Positions 5,713 through 12,811 of a stretch of DNA of 13,279 bases are shown here, piece by piece. The stretch's first letter is position 1. Every line of letters starts with the position of its first letter. The position numbers were made by a program, and so were the translations under genes. This DNA comes from CAYLNK01 sp964384675 (GTDB lineage Bacteria; Acidobacteriota; Thermoanaerobaculia; UBA5066). Below the pieces are notes generated by a model. That model ran no database searches, was not told the DNA's origin, and was given only the letters and a program-made list of their open reading frames with translations. The stretch covers positions 1 to 13,279 of the forward strand of contig CAYLNK010000183.1 in assembly GCA_964384675.1 (NCBI GenBank), given 5' to 3'.

Positions 5713-8700
5713 CTACTTGCCCAGCCGAACCTCCAGGACGACCGGCTTGCTGAAGTCGATGCCGGAGTGGTCCGCGTCGCAGAAGATCGGATAGGCGGCG
5801 ACCACGTGGTCGCGGGCCGCCTCGCCCGAGATGGAGAAGACGCGCTCCGCCGGCGTCGAGCGAGCGGCGTCCAGCGGGAGGTTGACCCAGTGGATCCACG
5901 CCATCGTCATCGTCGTGACCACGTACTTGATGAAGAGGAGGGTCTTGCCGTCCGCCGACACCTCTCCCGTGACGGTCACTCCCTGCGCGGGGTAGTCGAT
6001 CGAGAACGCGTTACCGGCCCAGACGAGGGGACCGCCCCACGACGGCTCGCCGTCGGTCCGGACCCCGCACCACCCGGAGCAGCCGGTCGGCTTGGTGCAC
6101 AGGAAGGTGTACGTCGAGTAGCCCAGCGTCAGCTTCGAGAACGTCTGCCCGAGCGTGATCTTCGCGTTCGTGCCCTGGACCGACCCGTTCGCCACCAGGA
6201 GCGTCACCGTCGCCGTCTCGGGGCCGACGGTCAGCTCGACCGGCTTCGTCACGTCCGTGATCTCCGTCTCCCCGCCAGACTCCATGACGCCGTCCTTCTC
6301 GCGGAAGGCGAAGAGGCGGAGGCCCTGCTTCGACACCTCGGCGCCGCTGACGGCCACGTCTATCGTGAGCTTCCTCGCGGCCCGCGCCGCGTCCGGGACG
6401 GTCAGCTTGACGGCCCGGGCCGCCAGCGACGCGACGTTCGGGAGCTCGAGCTTCGCCACGCCGTCCCAGGCCGGCACCGAGTCGAAGAGGCTGGCGTCGA
6501 GCGAGCCCTTCTTGAGGCTCCGGTCCTCCGAGCGGAGCAGCGCCGGCTCGTTGTGCCGGTAGGCACGGTCGAGGACGAGCTCCGTGTACACCTCGGGCAG
6601 GGAGAGGCCGATCGCGCCCTGGTAGTGGAAGTCCATCGCCTGGCGGTACATCGTGTCGTACTGGTCCGGGGACTTTCCGAACTGTCCGTCCGTCTGGTCG
6701 GAGAGGGCCTGGAAGAGCCACCTCAGGCCCTGGAGGCTTCCGCCGAGCCACCGTTTCGCGACGTAGGCGAAGAAGTCCTGCCGCTCGTAGGCGTCGACGC
6801 AGCAGTTCCAGAGGACCTCCCGGCTCAGCTTCTCCGGCGGTTCCGGCGTCCGGACCGTGACCTCGCCGCCGTAGACGCCGTTCCCGTTCTGGTAGACGTT
6901 GCCCAGGAGGGTCGCGCTCCCTTCGGTGAGCGCCATGGCGGAGTGGTACCAGACGTTGCCGTTCCGCCACCAGAGGTCCCGGAAGTCGTACCCGTTCTGG
7001 ACGGCGTGGAAGAGCTCGTGGATGCCGACGTTCGCGTACGTCCAGCCGAGCGGCTGGATCACGGTTCGCCACTCGTCCCAGTTGAAGTAGATCTGGCCGA
7101 GCCGGTGCATCTGCTCGTCGGTGAAGGCCCGGTACGAGAACGCCGCGTCGTTCTCGTCGACGCGCTGCGAGAACGAGGTGGTCGGGTCGTTCGCTCCGGT
7201 CCCCTGCACGATGTGGAGGGCGCGCGCCTTCGGGTTCCAACGGCCGTCGACCCAGAGCTTGGGCGATCGGAACTCCGCCCCGCGGAGGTGCTCGCAGGCG
7301 CCCTTCATCGCGCTGGCGACGCCGTTCACGAAGGAGGCCGGCGCCTCGTTCGCCGTCCCCTTCGTCTCGTCGAAGACGCGGAAGGTGCACGTCTGCCAAT
7401 CCGTGGGCGTGACCCAGCCGAGCGGGGAGGGCTCGCGGGCCCGCGCGAGAGACGTGACCGAAAGGCCGGGCCTCGTCACGACGCCCAGGCTCCAGCCGTC
7501 CCAGACGCCCATCAGCTCGGCCGAGAAGGTGCGCGCGGCCGCGTCGTACACGCCGGCGACCGGATAGACGTTGCCCGTGCTGACGCCGACCTTCAGGAGG
7601 AGCTTCTCCGGATCGGAGACGGTCCCGTTCACGGGGAGCGTGACGCGGAACGAGCCGTCGCCCAGGGAGCGTCCCATCCCGCTGACGGACGTCTTGACGA
7701 CCGGCGAGACCAGAGTCTCTCCCGGCTTGGCGAGCGTGCTCCCGTCCCCGCTGCCGAGGCTCACGACGACGCCGTCGGAGCGCGCGCCGGAGGGGAGCGT
7801 CATCGTGCTGCCGGAGGGCCCGCTGATGACGTCGGGCCCGGGAGTCGGCGTGCGGGTCGGCGTTGCCGTCGGGCCGGGCGGAGTGGGTGTGAGGGTGGGG
7901 GGCGGCGTGGACGCCGTCATCCTCGCCGCGGGGATGAAGATCGGGTCGCCGGAGTAGTGGTTGTCGATGACGGTGGCGAACGCGAGGAGCTTGCCGCCCG
8001 GTGTGGTGGGCCGTACGACGGCGTAGCCGTCGGCGCACCAGGACGTGTGGGTGCCGATCACGGCGTTCAGCTGGCGGAACTCGTAGGGGCGCAGGCGCGT
8101 CTCGTCGCCCATGGCCGTGCCCATGAGGGAGCCGTCGGCGTGGAAGAGGTCGACGCGCACGTCGAGCGTCTGCCCGGTGACGTTGACGAGCCCGACGTTC
8201 GTGCGGAAGTCGGCGAGGGACGAGGCGTCGCGGTGGGTGAGCTGGATCAGGCGTCCCTCCTCGCCGTACGCGATCGCCTGCTCCTCGGCGACGCCGTTGA
8301 CGAACTGCCCGAACGACGCGCCTTCCGGCAGGTTCCAGGGGTTCGGTCCCATGAGGTTGTACGTCCGGCTGGTGACGAGGAGCGAGGAGGAGGGCGACGT
8401 GACGCGCAGCGAGGCGGCGCCGGTGAAGCCGAAGACGGAGTCGAGGACGTCGACGAAGCGCGTCGACTGCTGCGGTCCCAGGGTGAACGTTCGCGTGTCG
8501 GGCGACGGGTTGTCGCTGTTCTGCTTCAGGAGGGCGATGGTGAACGTCGCCTGCGAGGTGCCGGCGTTGTGCACCTCCGCGTCCGTCCGCCAGCGCGCTC
8601 CGTTCGCGCCGTCCGCATGAGCGGAGGCGGGAAGGTACAGGGTCGTGGAGGCCGCCGACGCGGCGGGAGCGCGTGGGCGGATCGGCCGGGCGACGCCCTC

Positions 8701-10146
8701 GTCGAGGAGGAGCCCGCCGGCGCCGGGGCCGGGGGCCGAGTCGTCCGGCCGGAAGACGATGCTGGTCCAGTCGCCGGTGAACGAGCAGCTGTTGTCGCTC
8801 TCGTTGGTCTCGGGGATCCGGTTGTCGGGGTCGAGCTTGATGGTGGCGGTGTGGCGCCCGATCGGGATCGTCCCTTTGTATTGCCACTTGAGCGTCGTGT
8901 AGTAGCCGGCCTCCAGCCCCGAGTCGTTCGACCACGTAGCGGTCGCCTGCGGGACGCCGTCGACGGAGAGCGCGAACGACACCGGACCGGTGAGGCGCGC
9001 GGGGCCCACGTTGGCGACGGGGAAGAAGAGCCAGGTGTCCATGTAGGACGACAGCAGCTCCGACGACGGGGGGCAGCAGCTGTCGCGGTAGTTGGCGACC
9101 AGGCAGCTCGACCAGTCGTCGGGCTTGTAGACGAGGAGGTTGAGCGCCGCGGACGGGGTGGTGGGCGTGGGCGTCGGCGTGCGCGTCGGCGTGGCCGTGG
9201 GGCCTGGGACCGTCGGCGTGAGGGTCGGAGTGGCCGTGGGCGGCGCCACGGCACCAGCCACCCGTGCCGCCGGGATGAAGATCGGGTCGCCCGAGTAGTG
9301 GTTGTCGATCACCGTTGCGAACGCGAACAGCCTTCCGCCCGGCGTCTGCGGGCGCACCACCGCGTAGGCGTCGGCGAGCGGACCCCAGGGGGCAAAGACC
9401 TGATCGAGCTGGCGGAAGCCGTGGGGCGGAAGGCGCAGCTCGTCGCCCTGCTTCGTGGCCAGCCACGTCCCGTCGGCCCGGTACAGGTCGAGCTTCAGGT
9501 CGAGGATCGAGGCGGTGGCGTTGACGAGGCCGAGGTTCGTGCGGAAGCCGTCGAGGGAGGCGGCGTCCCGCTGGGTGAGCTGGATGAGGCGGCCCTCCTC
9601 TCCGTAGGGGATGGCGGCGTCGGCCGGGAAGCCGGGGACGAACTGCCCGAAGGACGAGCCCTCGGGGAGGCTCCAGGGGTTCTCTCCGATCTGGTTGTAG
9701 GTTCGGCTCGTCACCGTCAGCGTCCCGGACGAGACGTCCAGGCGCAGGGCGGCCGCGCCGGTGAAGCCGAAGAGGGCGGTCAGGACGTCGACGTGCCGGA
9801 CGGACTGGCCGGGGGCGACCGTGAAGCTGCGCGTCTCGGGGGCGGAGTTGTCGGCGTCGCGGCGGAGGAGGGCGAGGGTGAAAGAAGCGGTGACCGTGCC
9901 GGGGTTGTGGATCTGGAGGTCGGTCCGCCAGCTCGCGCCATTCGCTCCCGCCGCGTGGGCCGAGGCCGGGACGAAGAGCGTGCTGGTCGCGTCCGGCGTC
10001 ATCGCCCGGGGCAGGAGGCGGAGAGCGCCTCGCGGCGCGAAGAGAAGCCCGAGCAGCGAGAGGGACAGGGCGGCGGTGGCGGCGACGACGGCGACGTGCC
10101 CCCGTGAAGACGACCTCGGGCGGCGGTCAGGGCTGTCGAGACGCAT
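5713..10146 (-). CDS. Large secreted multidomain protein: A-B, CARDB, A-B, zinc-protease-like
   Basis: This 1477-residue protein has the following order. A basic N-terminus and membrane-spanning signal come first (about 17-38). An A-B module follows (55-295), then a Thr-Pro linker (302-331). A CARDB-like domain comes next (334-454, with V-A-N-V-G-P, I-P-I-G-R-H-T and P-E-T-N-E-S-D-N). A second A-B module (501-742) and a second Thr-Pro linker (748-771) follow. A beta domain (about 773-893) is perhaps ZU5-like. Then comes a metallopeptidase-like region (about 894-1203) with H-E-L-F-H at 1043-1047 and a later L-T-E-G-S-A whose E1075 could be the third zinc ligand, as in gluzincins. Beta domains and a Cys cluster (C1350, C1355, C1359) close the protein. 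A surface or secreted protease is inferred; activity is not proven. I chose ATG at 10146 because GAGGTG lies 4 bases and GGAGGAG 11 bases upstream. It is divergent from the gene at 10279. Confidence 0.85.
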   Translation of the reverse strand: MRLDSPDRRPRSSSRGHVAVVAATAALSLSLLGLLFAPRGALRLLPRAMTPDATSTLFVPASAHAAGANGASWRTDLQIHNPGTVTASFTLALLRRDADNSAPETRSFTVAPGQSVRHVDVLTALFGFTGAAALRLDVSSGTLTVTSRTYNQIGENPWSLPEGSSFGQFVPGFPADAAIPYGEEGRLIQLTQRDAASLDGFRTNLGLVNATASILDLKLDLYRADGTWLATKQGDELRLPPHGFRQLDQVFAPWGPLADAYAVVRPQTPGGRLFAFATVIDNHYSGDPIFIPAARVAGAVAPPTATPTLTPTVPGPTATPTRTPTPTPTTPSAALNLLVYKPDDWSSCLVANYRDSCCPPSSELLSSYMDTWLFFPVANVGPARLTGPVSFALSVDGVPQATATWSNDSGLEAGYYTTLKWQYKGTIPIGRHTATIKLDPDNRIPETNESDNSCSFTGDWTSIVFRPDDSAPGPGAGGLLLDEGVARPIRPRAPAASAASTTLYLPASAHADGANGARWRTDAEVHNAGTSQATFTIALLKQNSDNPSPDTRTFTLGPQQSTRFVDVLDSVFGFTGAASLRVTSPSSSLLVTSRTYNLMGPNPWNLPEGASFGQFVNGVAEEQAIAYGEEGRLIQLTHRDASSLADFRTNVGLVNVTGQTLDVRVDLFHADGSLMGTAMGDETRLRPYEFRQLNAVIGTHTSWCADGYAVVRPTTPGGKLLAFATVIDNHYSGDPIFIPAARMTASTPPPTLTPTPPGPTATPTRTPTPGPDVISGPSGSTMTLPSGARSDGVVVSLGSGDGSTLAKPGETLVSPVVKTSVSGMGRSLGDGSFRVTLPVNGTVSDPEKLLLKVGVSTGNVYPVAGVYDAAARTFSAELMGVWDGWSLGVVTRPGLSVTSLARAREPSPLGWVTPTDWQTCTFRVFDETKGTANEAPASFVNGVASAMKGACEHLRGAEFRSPKLWVDGRWNPKARALHIVQGTGANDPTTSFSQRVDENDAAFSYRAFTDEQMHRLGQIYFNWDEWRTVIQPLGWTYANVGIHELFHAVQNGYDFRDLWWRNGNVWYHSAMALTEGSATLLGNVYQNGNGVYGGEVTVRTPEPPEKLSREVLWNCCVDAYERQDFFAYVAKRWLGGSLQGLRWLFQALSDQTDGQFGKSPDQYDTMYRQAMDFHYQGAIGLSLPEVYTELVLDRAYRHNEPALLRSEDRSLKKGSLDASLFDSVPAWDGVAKLELPNVASLAARAVKLTVPDAARAARKLTIDVAVSGAEVSKQGLRLFAFREKDGVMESGGETEITDVTKPVELTVGPETATVTLLVANGSVQGTNAKITLGQTFSKLTLGYSTYTFLCTKPTGCSGWCGVRTDGEPSWGGPLVWAGNAFSIDYPAQGVTVTGEVSADGKTLLFIKYVVTTMTMAWIHWVNLPLDAARSTPAERVFSISGEAARDHVVAAYPIFCDADHSGIDFSKPVVLEVRLGK
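7834..7905 (-). repeat. Thr-Pro-rich linker 2 (low-complexity DNA)
   Basis: This encodes P-P-P-T-L-T-P-T and P-T-A-T-P-T-R-T-P-T-P units (residues 748-771), seen on the plus strand as degenerate six-base gtcggc-like repeats. Such linkers are extended, flexible spacers in secreted proteins. It shares the P-G-P-T-A-T-P-T-R-T-P-T-P core with linker 1, so the module and linker were probably duplicated together. Confidence 0.8.
7921..8646 (-). repeat. A-B module, copy 2, of the large protein
   Basis: This encodes about 242 residues from T-T-L-Y-L-P-A-S-A-H to I-F-I-P-A-A-R. By eye it is about 60% identical to copy 1 at 9262-9984, with one gap. Nearly invariant blocks are W-R-T-D, V-T-S-R-T-Y-N, S-F-G-Q-F-V, G-E-E-G-R-L-I-Q-L-T and V-I-D-N-H-Y-S-G-D-P. 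Confidence 0.85.
9154..9243 (-). repeat. Thr-Pro-rich linker 1 (low-complexity DNA)
   Basis: This encodes about 30 residues of T-P, A-T-P-T and R-T-P-T-P units (302-331) between the first A-B module and the CARDB-like domain. The DNA is a degenerate tandem six-base repeat and is liable to slippage. It acts as a flexible extracellular spacer. Confidence 0.8.
9262..9984 (-). repeat. A-B module, copy 1, of the large protein
   Basis: This encodes about 241 residues from S-T-L-F-V-P-A-S-A-H to I-F-I-P-A-A-R. The first half (A) has W-R-T-D-L-Q-I-H-N-P and ends V-T-S-R-T-Y-N. The second half (B) has F-R-T-N-L-G-L-V-N-A and F-R-Q-L-D and ends V-I-D-N-H-Y-S-G-D. Its 3' end is nearly identical in DNA to copy 2: 9272-9309 and 7931-7968 differ at one base in 38. 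Confidence 0.85.
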
Positions 10147-10221
10147 CGGGCACCTCACTCCTCCGGATCGGCAGGGGGGCACACCCTTTTCGACACTGCG
10201 TTCCGGGATCGCGGTTGCCCA

Positions 10222-10237
10222 TGAAGCAGGTGCTTCA
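10222..10237. promoter_or_regulatory. Perfect 7-2-7 dyad in a divergent promoter region
   Basis: TGAAGCA-GG-TGCTTCA is an exact inverted repeat in the 132-base gap (10147-10278) between the large secreted protein gene (minus) and the small membrane protein gene (plus). CCC to its left and GGG to its right extend the pairing across a single bulged A. Its place between two divergent starts suggests an operator for a dimeric regulator. As RNA it could also be a leader hairpin for the plus-strand gene. I see no convincing -35/-10 pair in the rest of the gap. Confidence 0.4.
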
Positions 10238-10278
10238 GGGCGAACCCGGAGGGGCCCGCGCTCGTATCAGGGAGCAGG

Positions 10279-10488
10279 ATGATCAAGCTCCTCGTCTGGC
10301 TCCTCCTCCTCGTCTTCTGCTGGCCGCTGGCGCTCCTGGCGCTGGTCCTCTACCCGCTCGTGTGGCTCCTCCTGATCCCGTTCCGGCTCGTCGGGATCGC
10401 GGTCGAGGGGGTGCTGGAGCTGGTGAAGGCGGTGATCCTCCTTCCGGCGCGGCTCCTGGGTGGCGGGCCGAGCCGGGCGCGGGGCTGA
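10279..10488 (+). CDS. Small hydrophobic membrane protein (69 aa)
   Basis: The first 34 residues are almost entirely Leu, Val, Trp, Ala and Pro (L-V-W-L-L-L-L-V-F onward). They form one or two membrane passes broken by prolines at 16, 26 and 34. An amphipathic segment (G-I-A-V-E-G-V-L-E-L-V-K-A-V-I-L-L-P) and a basic, Gly-rich tail (P-S-R-A-R-G) follow. ATG at 10279 is preceded at 4 bases by GGGAG, a good ribosome site, so expression is likely. I know similar short Leu-rich proteins only as uncharacterised. The VWFA-related gene follows after 37 bases and may be co-transcribed. Function is unknown. Confidence 0.7.
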   Translation: MIKLLVWLLLLVFCWPLALLALVLYPLVWLLLIPFRLVGIAVEGVLELVKAVILLPARLLGGGPSRARG

Positions 10489-10525
10489 TCCGGCTCGATT
10501 CCTGCATCCTCCTCGCATCCGATCG

Positions 10526-12316
10526 ATGTGGCGTCCTCCGCGGGTGATGAGCGTCGTGCTGGCGGCCAGTCTCCTGGCGCCGCTTCGCGCCCAGGAGCCG
10601 AAGCCCGGCGACGTGAAGGCGGCGGTCGAGGTGACGGTCCTTTCGCTCGATCTCCTGGCCGTGGATCGGAAGGAGAAGCCGGTCGTCGACCTGAAGGCCG
10701 ACGAGATCGAGGTGAAGGTGGGCGGGCGCGTCCAGGCGCTGGAGTTCTTCGAGCCGCCCCCGCCGCCTCCCGCGCCCGGGGAGCCGCCGCCCCCGCGCCT
10801 TTCGGGTACGACGCTGGCGCTGGAGGGAGAGGGCCGGGCCAGGAAGCACCTCCTCTTCTACCTCGACCTCGAGGGCCTCTCCCGCGACGGCCTGGGCGAC
10901 GCGGTCAAGGCGATCGGCGAGTCCCTGGATCGCCTCGACGTCTCGACGCGGGTCAGCGCGGTGTCGCACCTCGGCTCGGCCGGACGCCTGGTGTGGGAGG
11001 AGGTGTCGCTCGACCGGATCCGGAGCGAGGTGGAGCGCCTCGTCGACCTTCTTCCCTCGGAGGAGCAGAGCGCCACGGCCTCCGGACCCGGCTTCGCCGC
11101 GGGAGGCGCGGGTCCCGTGCGGTCGTGGGAGGCGAGGAGGCGTCGGGAGCGGGACCTCGTCGACGCGCTGCTCCGGGCCTCGAGCGACTTCGAGATGCGA
11201 ATCGCCCAGCGCGACATCGACGAGTACCTCCGGGGAGAGCGTCTGCGCGCCGGGCAGGCGCTCGAGGAGCTGCGGAAGACGTGCGAGGTCTTCGCCGAGC
11301 TCGAGGGACGCAAGCAGGTCGTGCTCCTCTCCGAGGGTTTCGAGCGGAACCCCGGCGTGAATTTCCTGAACTTCATCGCGTCGGCCCGGGCGAAGAAGAA
11401 GTCGTTCCTGACCGGGGGAGACGCCTCCGTACCCCTCCCGCCGACCGCCACGCAGCTCCAGGCGGGCTCGCTCAACGGCCTCGAGAGCTTCGAGGCGTGG
11501 ATCGCGGCGTCGGGGATCTCCCTCCACTTCGTGAACCCGGTCCAGCGTGTCGAGGTCCCGACGGCCGAGCACCGGGGCGCCGAGCTGGTGCGGAACGGCT
11601 CGGCCGAGAAGTTCGCGTTCGAGGAGGTTCCCTCTCGCCTGGCCGAGAGGACCGGAGGGCTCGAGGCGCTGACGATCAACGGCCTCGCTCCTCTCCTCTC
11701 GACCGTGCGCTCGACCTATCGCGTCGGCGTTCGGCTCCAGGGCGTGGAGATCGGGAAGCCGTACAGGGTGTCGGTCACGTCGAAGCGCAAGGGCGTCACG
11801 GTGCACCACCAGTCGGCCTTCCTGAAGGCGCCCGGCAGCAAGAGCGTGGCGGCCACCGAGGTGGCGCAGGCCGACCGGGCCCTGGCGGACACCCGCCGCG
11901 ACGACAAGCGCGAGGGGGCGATCCGCCTGACCGGCCCGCCGATCCCGCTGAAGATCGAGTGGAAGGGGAAGGTGCGCGCGGACGCCAAGCACCCGGGCCG
12001 GAGCTTCTATCGGGCCGAGCTCGTGGTGCCGTACGCCGACCTGAAGTTCGTCGTGGCAGGCGACGGCCTGATCGCGAACGCGCGCCTTTCCCTGACCGCG
12101 ATCGGGATCGGTGGCACGACGGGAGAGGACGAGTCGACGCTGGACGAGGCGCCGTCGTTCACGGGGGAGGAGTACCGCGGCGCGCTCGATCGGAGCCTGT
12201 CCCGGCAGGTCCTGCTCTCGCTCGCGCCAGGGAAGTACAGGCTCTCGGCCTCGGTCTCCGACCAGATCGAAGGGCGCTCCGGCGCCGCGCAGCTGGAGGT
12301 CGTGGCGGCGCCGTGA
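10526..12316 (+). CDS. Secreted VWFA-related domain protein (Acidobacteria-type)
   Basis: This 596-residue protein has a signal peptide (M-W-R-P-P-R, hydrophobic 8-20, likely cleavage after R-A-Q near 23). Next is the entry domain of the acidobacterial VWFA-related family (V-T-V-L-S-L-D-L-L-A-V-D then L-K-A-D-E-I-E-V-K-V-G-G, 37-68). A poly-Pro stretch (77-90) leads into a VWA-like core: L-L-F-Y-L-D-L-E-G-L-S (109-119), a coiled Arg/Glu-rich insert (about 200-262), and R-K-Q-V-V-L-L-S-E-G-F (262-272). The C-terminal half has beta domains with Y-R-V-G-V and K-P-Y-R-V-S-V. The usual D-x-S-x-S metal site reads D-L-E-G-L, so metal binding may be lost. The role of the family is not established. 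ATG 10526 is preferred for its signal peptide; ATG 10547 is an alternative, and neither has a strong ribosome site. It converges on the DUF6265 gene, 15 bases away. Confidence 0.85.
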   Translation: MWRPPRVMSVVLAASLLAPLRAQEPKPGDVKAAVEVTVLSLDLLAVDRKEKPVVDLKADEIEVKVGGRVQALEFFEPPPPPPAPGEPPPPRLSGTTLALEGEGRARKHLLFYLDLEGLSRDGLGDAVKAIGESLDRLDVSTRVSAVSHLGSAGRLVWEEVSLDRIRSEVERLVDLLPSEEQSATASGPGFAAGGAGPVRSWEARRRRERDLVDALLRASSDFEMRIAQRDIDEYLRGERLRAGQALEELRKTCEVFAELEGRKQVVLLSEGFERNPGVNFLNFIASARAKKKSFLTGGDASVPLPPTATQLQAGSLNGLESFEAWIAASGISLHFVNPVQRVEVPTAEHRGAELVRNGSAEKFAFEEVPSRLAERTGGLEALTINGLAPLLSTVRSTYRVGVRLQGVEIGKPYRVSVTSKRKGVTVHHQSAFLKAPGSKSVAATEVAQADRALADTRRDDKREGAIRLTGPPIPLKIEWKGKVRADAKHPGRSFYRAELVVPYADLKFVVAGDGLIANARLSLTAIGIGGTTGEDESTLDEAPSFTGEEYRGALDRSLSRQVLLSLAPGKYRLSASVSDQIEGRSGAAQLEVVAAP

Positions 12317-12331
12317 GGCCCGGGCCGGTGC

Positions 12332-12811
12332 CTACCTGCAGCCGCCGGCTACGGGGCGGTACCGGAACTCCTCCGCCTTCTCCTTGCTGGTGGCGTCCCC
12401 CTCGACCCGCGCGGTGAGCCCGCCGTCGGCCGTCTTCGTGTAGATGATCCGCTTGGGGAAGTCGTGGGCGAGGTTCTCGAAGACGGCCGCCCCACCTTCG
12501 AGCTTCACGAGCTTGAAGTCGGTCGGAGGCCCGCCCTTCGGCTGCGCGACGTAGACGAGCCCGTCGGGGCGGGTCTCGATCCGCAGGAACTCGAAGTACG
12601 CGGTCTTTCCCTTCGCGATCGTGCGCCCGATCCCGAGCATCGAGTCGGGGCCGGGGCACGACCACTGCTCGTCGACGCGGGCGGGGCCGGACTGGGTGGT
12701 CCACGAGCCGGCCATGAAGCCCAGGTCGGCGATCGTCGGCGGGGTCGCGTGGGCGGCGCCGGCGGCAGCGAGCAGCGCGAGGCCGGGGAAGACGAAGCGA
12801 GCAGGTCTCAT
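12332..12811 (-). CDS. DUF6265-like secreted protein
   Basis: This 159-residue protein has a signal peptide (M-R-P-A-R, hydrophobic 6-20, cleavage after A-H-A near 22). The mature part opens with I-A-D-L-G-F-M-A-G-S-W (27-37), followed by the E-Q-W...M-L-G-I-G-R region. Then come F-E-F-L-R-I-E and Y-V-A-Q-P-K-G, and F-E-N-L-A-H-D-F-P-K-R-I-I-Y (111-124). These are hallmarks of the DUF6265 family, a small lipocalin-like beta-barrel of unknown function. The ligand is unknown. Its ATG overlaps the stop of the AraC-type gene (ATGA at 12808-12811), so the two are translated from one message and the regulator may act on this operon. Confidence 0.85.
   Translation of the reverse strand: MRPARFVFPGLALLAAAGAAHATPPTIADLGFMAGSWTTQSGPARVDEQWSCPGPDSMLGIGRTIAKGKTAYFEFLRIETRPDGLVYVAQPKGGPPTDFKLVKLEGGAAVFENLAHDFPKRIIYTKTADGGLTARVEGDATSKEKAEEFRYRPVAGGCR

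Noticed and set aside
7834..9243. GC-rich tandem repeats that look like a possible CRISPR or VNTR
   Set aside because: The repeats are degenerate six-base units that encode Thr-Pro linkers in frame. There are no spacers of even length and no cas genes.
6011..9466. An 1151-codon minus-strand frame inside the large gene
   Set aside because: It is a shifted frame of the same gene with Arg/Pro/His-rich low-complexity translation and no plausible start context.
5767..10107. A 1446-codon open frame antisense to the large secreted protein gene
   Set aside because: It is Arg/Gly/Asp/Val-rich with no domain motifs and mirrors the high-GC codon pattern of the real gene. Long antisense frames are expected in DNA of this composition. 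The minus-strand frame has a signal peptide, ribosome site and recognisable domains.
12317..12326. GGCCCGGGCC palindrome between the VWFA and DUF6265 stops, as a terminator
   Set aside because: The stem would be only 3 bp around a 4-base loop and has no T tract; this is too weak to call.
10528..12417. A 629-codon plus-strand frame overlapping the VWFA-related gene
   Set aside because: The translation is Arg/Gly/Pro-rich shadow sequence with no motifs; the overlapping frame from 10526 holds the recognisable family.
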